From JBEKYD01 sp049511335 (lineage in GTDB: Bacteria; Acidobacteriota; Terriglobia; Bryobacterales; Bryobacteraceae), in contig JBEKYD010000207.1 in assembly GCA_049511335.1 (NCBI GenBank), forward strand, positions 1-14,087: a DNA stretch of 14,087 nt. Reading direction: 5' to 3'. Positions 13,092 through 14,087 of this stretch are shown here, piece after piece; the first letter of the stretch is position 1, and every line of letters starts with the position of its first letter. The translations under genes and the position numbers were made by a program. The notes below the pieces were generated by a model. It made no database searches. It was not told the DNA's origin and saw only the letters and a list, made by a program, of their open reading frames with translations.

Positions 13092-13724
13092 TTATTGGCT
13101 GTTGAATTTACGGATGGCCGCCGGCTTGCCCATGAGCTGCCGGCAATCCCCGTAGAGCTTAAGCTCGGCGATCCCTTGCGGCGGAGTTTGGTAGGGCCGC
13201 AGCCCTGGCAGTCCGCCCGCCGCCAGCAGCTCCGCCACCAGCTCCGAGCACACTTCCTCGCGCGAATTGGGCTGGTACCAGACCGGCAGGTCCTGCACCA
13301 CCGGAATCATGCGGGCGATGTAAGCGCCCAGCTCCAGCACGTTGTAACGGTCGCGGTTGACGCGCACCATGGCGAACGCCCACAGCCGGTCCCAATTCAG
13401 GAACCCGCGAATGGCGTCCGACAGGCATAGCGCCCATACCCGCTCGCCCGGGCCGCACATGGCGAGCCGCGCTTCGAGCGGATTGATCTGCGCCCCGTTT
13501 CGACCGTTGAGAATGGTGCTCTCGACGATTTGTAATTGCGTCTGCGGCCGGCCATCCACGTTGAGCCGCGGATCCACCACCATCGCCACGTGCGATAGCT
13601 TCGATCGGGTCAGCCACTCGATCGCGTCCGACACGAACCCGGTTCCCCCGAAGGCGATAATGTCACCGCCCCTGAGAGCGGAAAGATCCGTTGTTGCATT
13701 TACGGCGTTTGAACTAGCAAGCAT
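13092..13724 (-). CDS. YiiX/C92-type permuted papain-like hydrolase
   Basis: This 210-residue protein fits the permuted NlpC/P60 (YaeF/YiiX, C92) fold, thiol hydrolases acting on amide or lipid-type bonds. The family opening LRGGDIIAFGGTGFVSDAIEW is at 17-37. The predicted catalytic histidine is H45 in KLSHVAMVV, a conserved glutamate sits at 68 in VEST, and the nucleophile is C159 in EEVCSELVAELL near the C-terminus, the circularly permuted His-then-Cys order. There is no signal peptide, so it probably works in the cytoplasm or leaves by another route. The ATG at 13724 is chosen for the GGGAG about eight bases upstream; a start at 13754 would run into the repeat element. It heads a cassette with two unrecognised genes. 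NlpC/P60 amidase proper is less likely given the motif order. Confidence 0.75.
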   Translation of the reverse strand: MLASSNAVNATTDLSALRGGDIIAFGGTGFVSDAIEWLTRSKLSHVAMVVDPRLNVDGRPQTQLQIVESTILNGRNGAQINPLEARLAMCGPGERVWALCLSDAIRGFLNWDRLWAFAMVRVNRDRYNVLELGAYIARMIPVVQDLPVWYQPNSREEVCSELVAELLAAGGLPGLRPYQTPPQGIAELKLYGDCRQLMGKPAAIRKFNSQ

Positions 13725-14087
13725 CTTGGCTCTCCCTTGTGCAGGGCAGACCATCGTTTTGTGGCCTGCCGGCCGTACTTAACCATCTGGCGAAATCCAT
13801 TCCCGACAGCCGCTCCCTGACGGTCGCGGCTCGGTTATGGATGCCGCATGTTTGTCATTTACCGAGCCGCGACCGTCAGGGAGCGGTTGACGCGCCCGAA
13901 TTGCGAAATCCCCGGATCGGCTAAGCACCCCGATTGAGTACCCGCGGGTATGGCAGACCACAAGAAACGATGGTCTGCCCCACACCTGTCCCGTTAAATT
14001 TTTCTCAGCTTCGAGAACCAGCTAGTTTTCATATACTTGCAAGGAAAGCAGCTCAAAACGATTTCATTCGTGATTACCTGAGAGGGT
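13725..14087. other. Intergenic region holding a nested inverted-repeat element
   Basis: The first 255 bases are a nested repeat structure described separately (13744-13980). The last 100 bases contain no gene I can support. On the minus strand, TATATG (14035-14030) with a TTTGAG about 16 bases upstream could be a promoter reading through the repeats into the hydrolase cassette, but this is weak. Confidence 0.5.
13744..13980. repeat. Nested inverted-repeat element with terminal hairpins, likely a dispersed repeat
   Basis: The core is a perfect 26-bp inverted repeat: 13810-13835 (beginning CCGCTCCCTGACGGTCGCGG) pairs with 13861-13886 around a 25-base loop. Outside it lies a second inverted pair: 13744-13770 (beginning GGGCAGACCATCGTTT) matches 13952-13980 in reverse with a 2-base gap and one mismatch. 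Each outer arm is itself a hairpin; the right one has a perfect 9-bp stem, GGCAGACCA/TGGTCTGCC (13952-13960, 13971-13979), and the left one has a single mismatch. Frames through the core give short peptides such as PLPDGRGSV that I remember as recurrent in hypothetical proteins of soil Acidobacteria, which fits a dispersed repeat; this was not checked. Confidence 0.8.

Noticed and set aside
13744..13980. CRISPR array
   Set aside because: The repeats are inverted and nested, not regularly spaced direct repeats, and no cas gene is near.
13779..13985. 68-codon minus-strand frame through the nested repeat
   Set aside because: Its sequence is a translation of the inverted repeat itself, so it is repeat DNA rather than a gene.

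Overview
This is a GC-rich bacterial window whose content suggests a soil Acidobacteriota, probably of the Bryobacterales/Solibacter type. The strongest pointer is a PadR-type regulator coupled to a long MacB/FtsX-like permease with no ATPase gene beside it, the arrangement named 'acidobacterial duplicated orphan permease'. Placement to phylum is inference; no rRNA or tRNA gene is visible.

Layout. (1) 1-2024: a sugar-acid locus. The first 38 codons of a LacI-type regulator (minus strand, cut by the window edge) lie just after an IolO-like sugar epimerase/isomerase (minus). A divergent GarR-like tartronate semialdehyde reductase is on the plus strand. (2) 1966-7915: a five-gene minus-strand operon in which every stop overlaps the next start. 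In transcription order it holds an 887-residue helical-repeat protein with an acidic/basic tail, a minimal J-domain protein with an HPPD motif, a GrpE-like coiled-coil protein, an Hsp70 (DnaK-like) protein and a zinc-ribbon protein. It looks like a complete Hsp70 machine with two extra, possibly client-specific, components, and it is the main candidate for an undescribed system here. A sigma70-like promoter precedes it. (3) 7916-8544: a non-coding gap with a perfect 16-bp inverted repeat. (4) 8545-11498: the padR-permease operon, with a perfect 21-bp dyad lying across the padR start codon as a likely autoregulatory operator. (5) 11517-11951: a gap with nothing convincing. (6) 11952-13724: a three-gene minus-strand cassette with a YiiX-like papain-fold hydrolase and two unrecognised proteins, one of them exported. 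(7) 13725-14087: a gap filled by nested inverted repeats that look like a dispersed repeat element.

The groups appear functionally independent. The chaperone operon is probably one co-translated unit, and its last gene runs 59 bp into the 3' end of the convergent garR-like gene.
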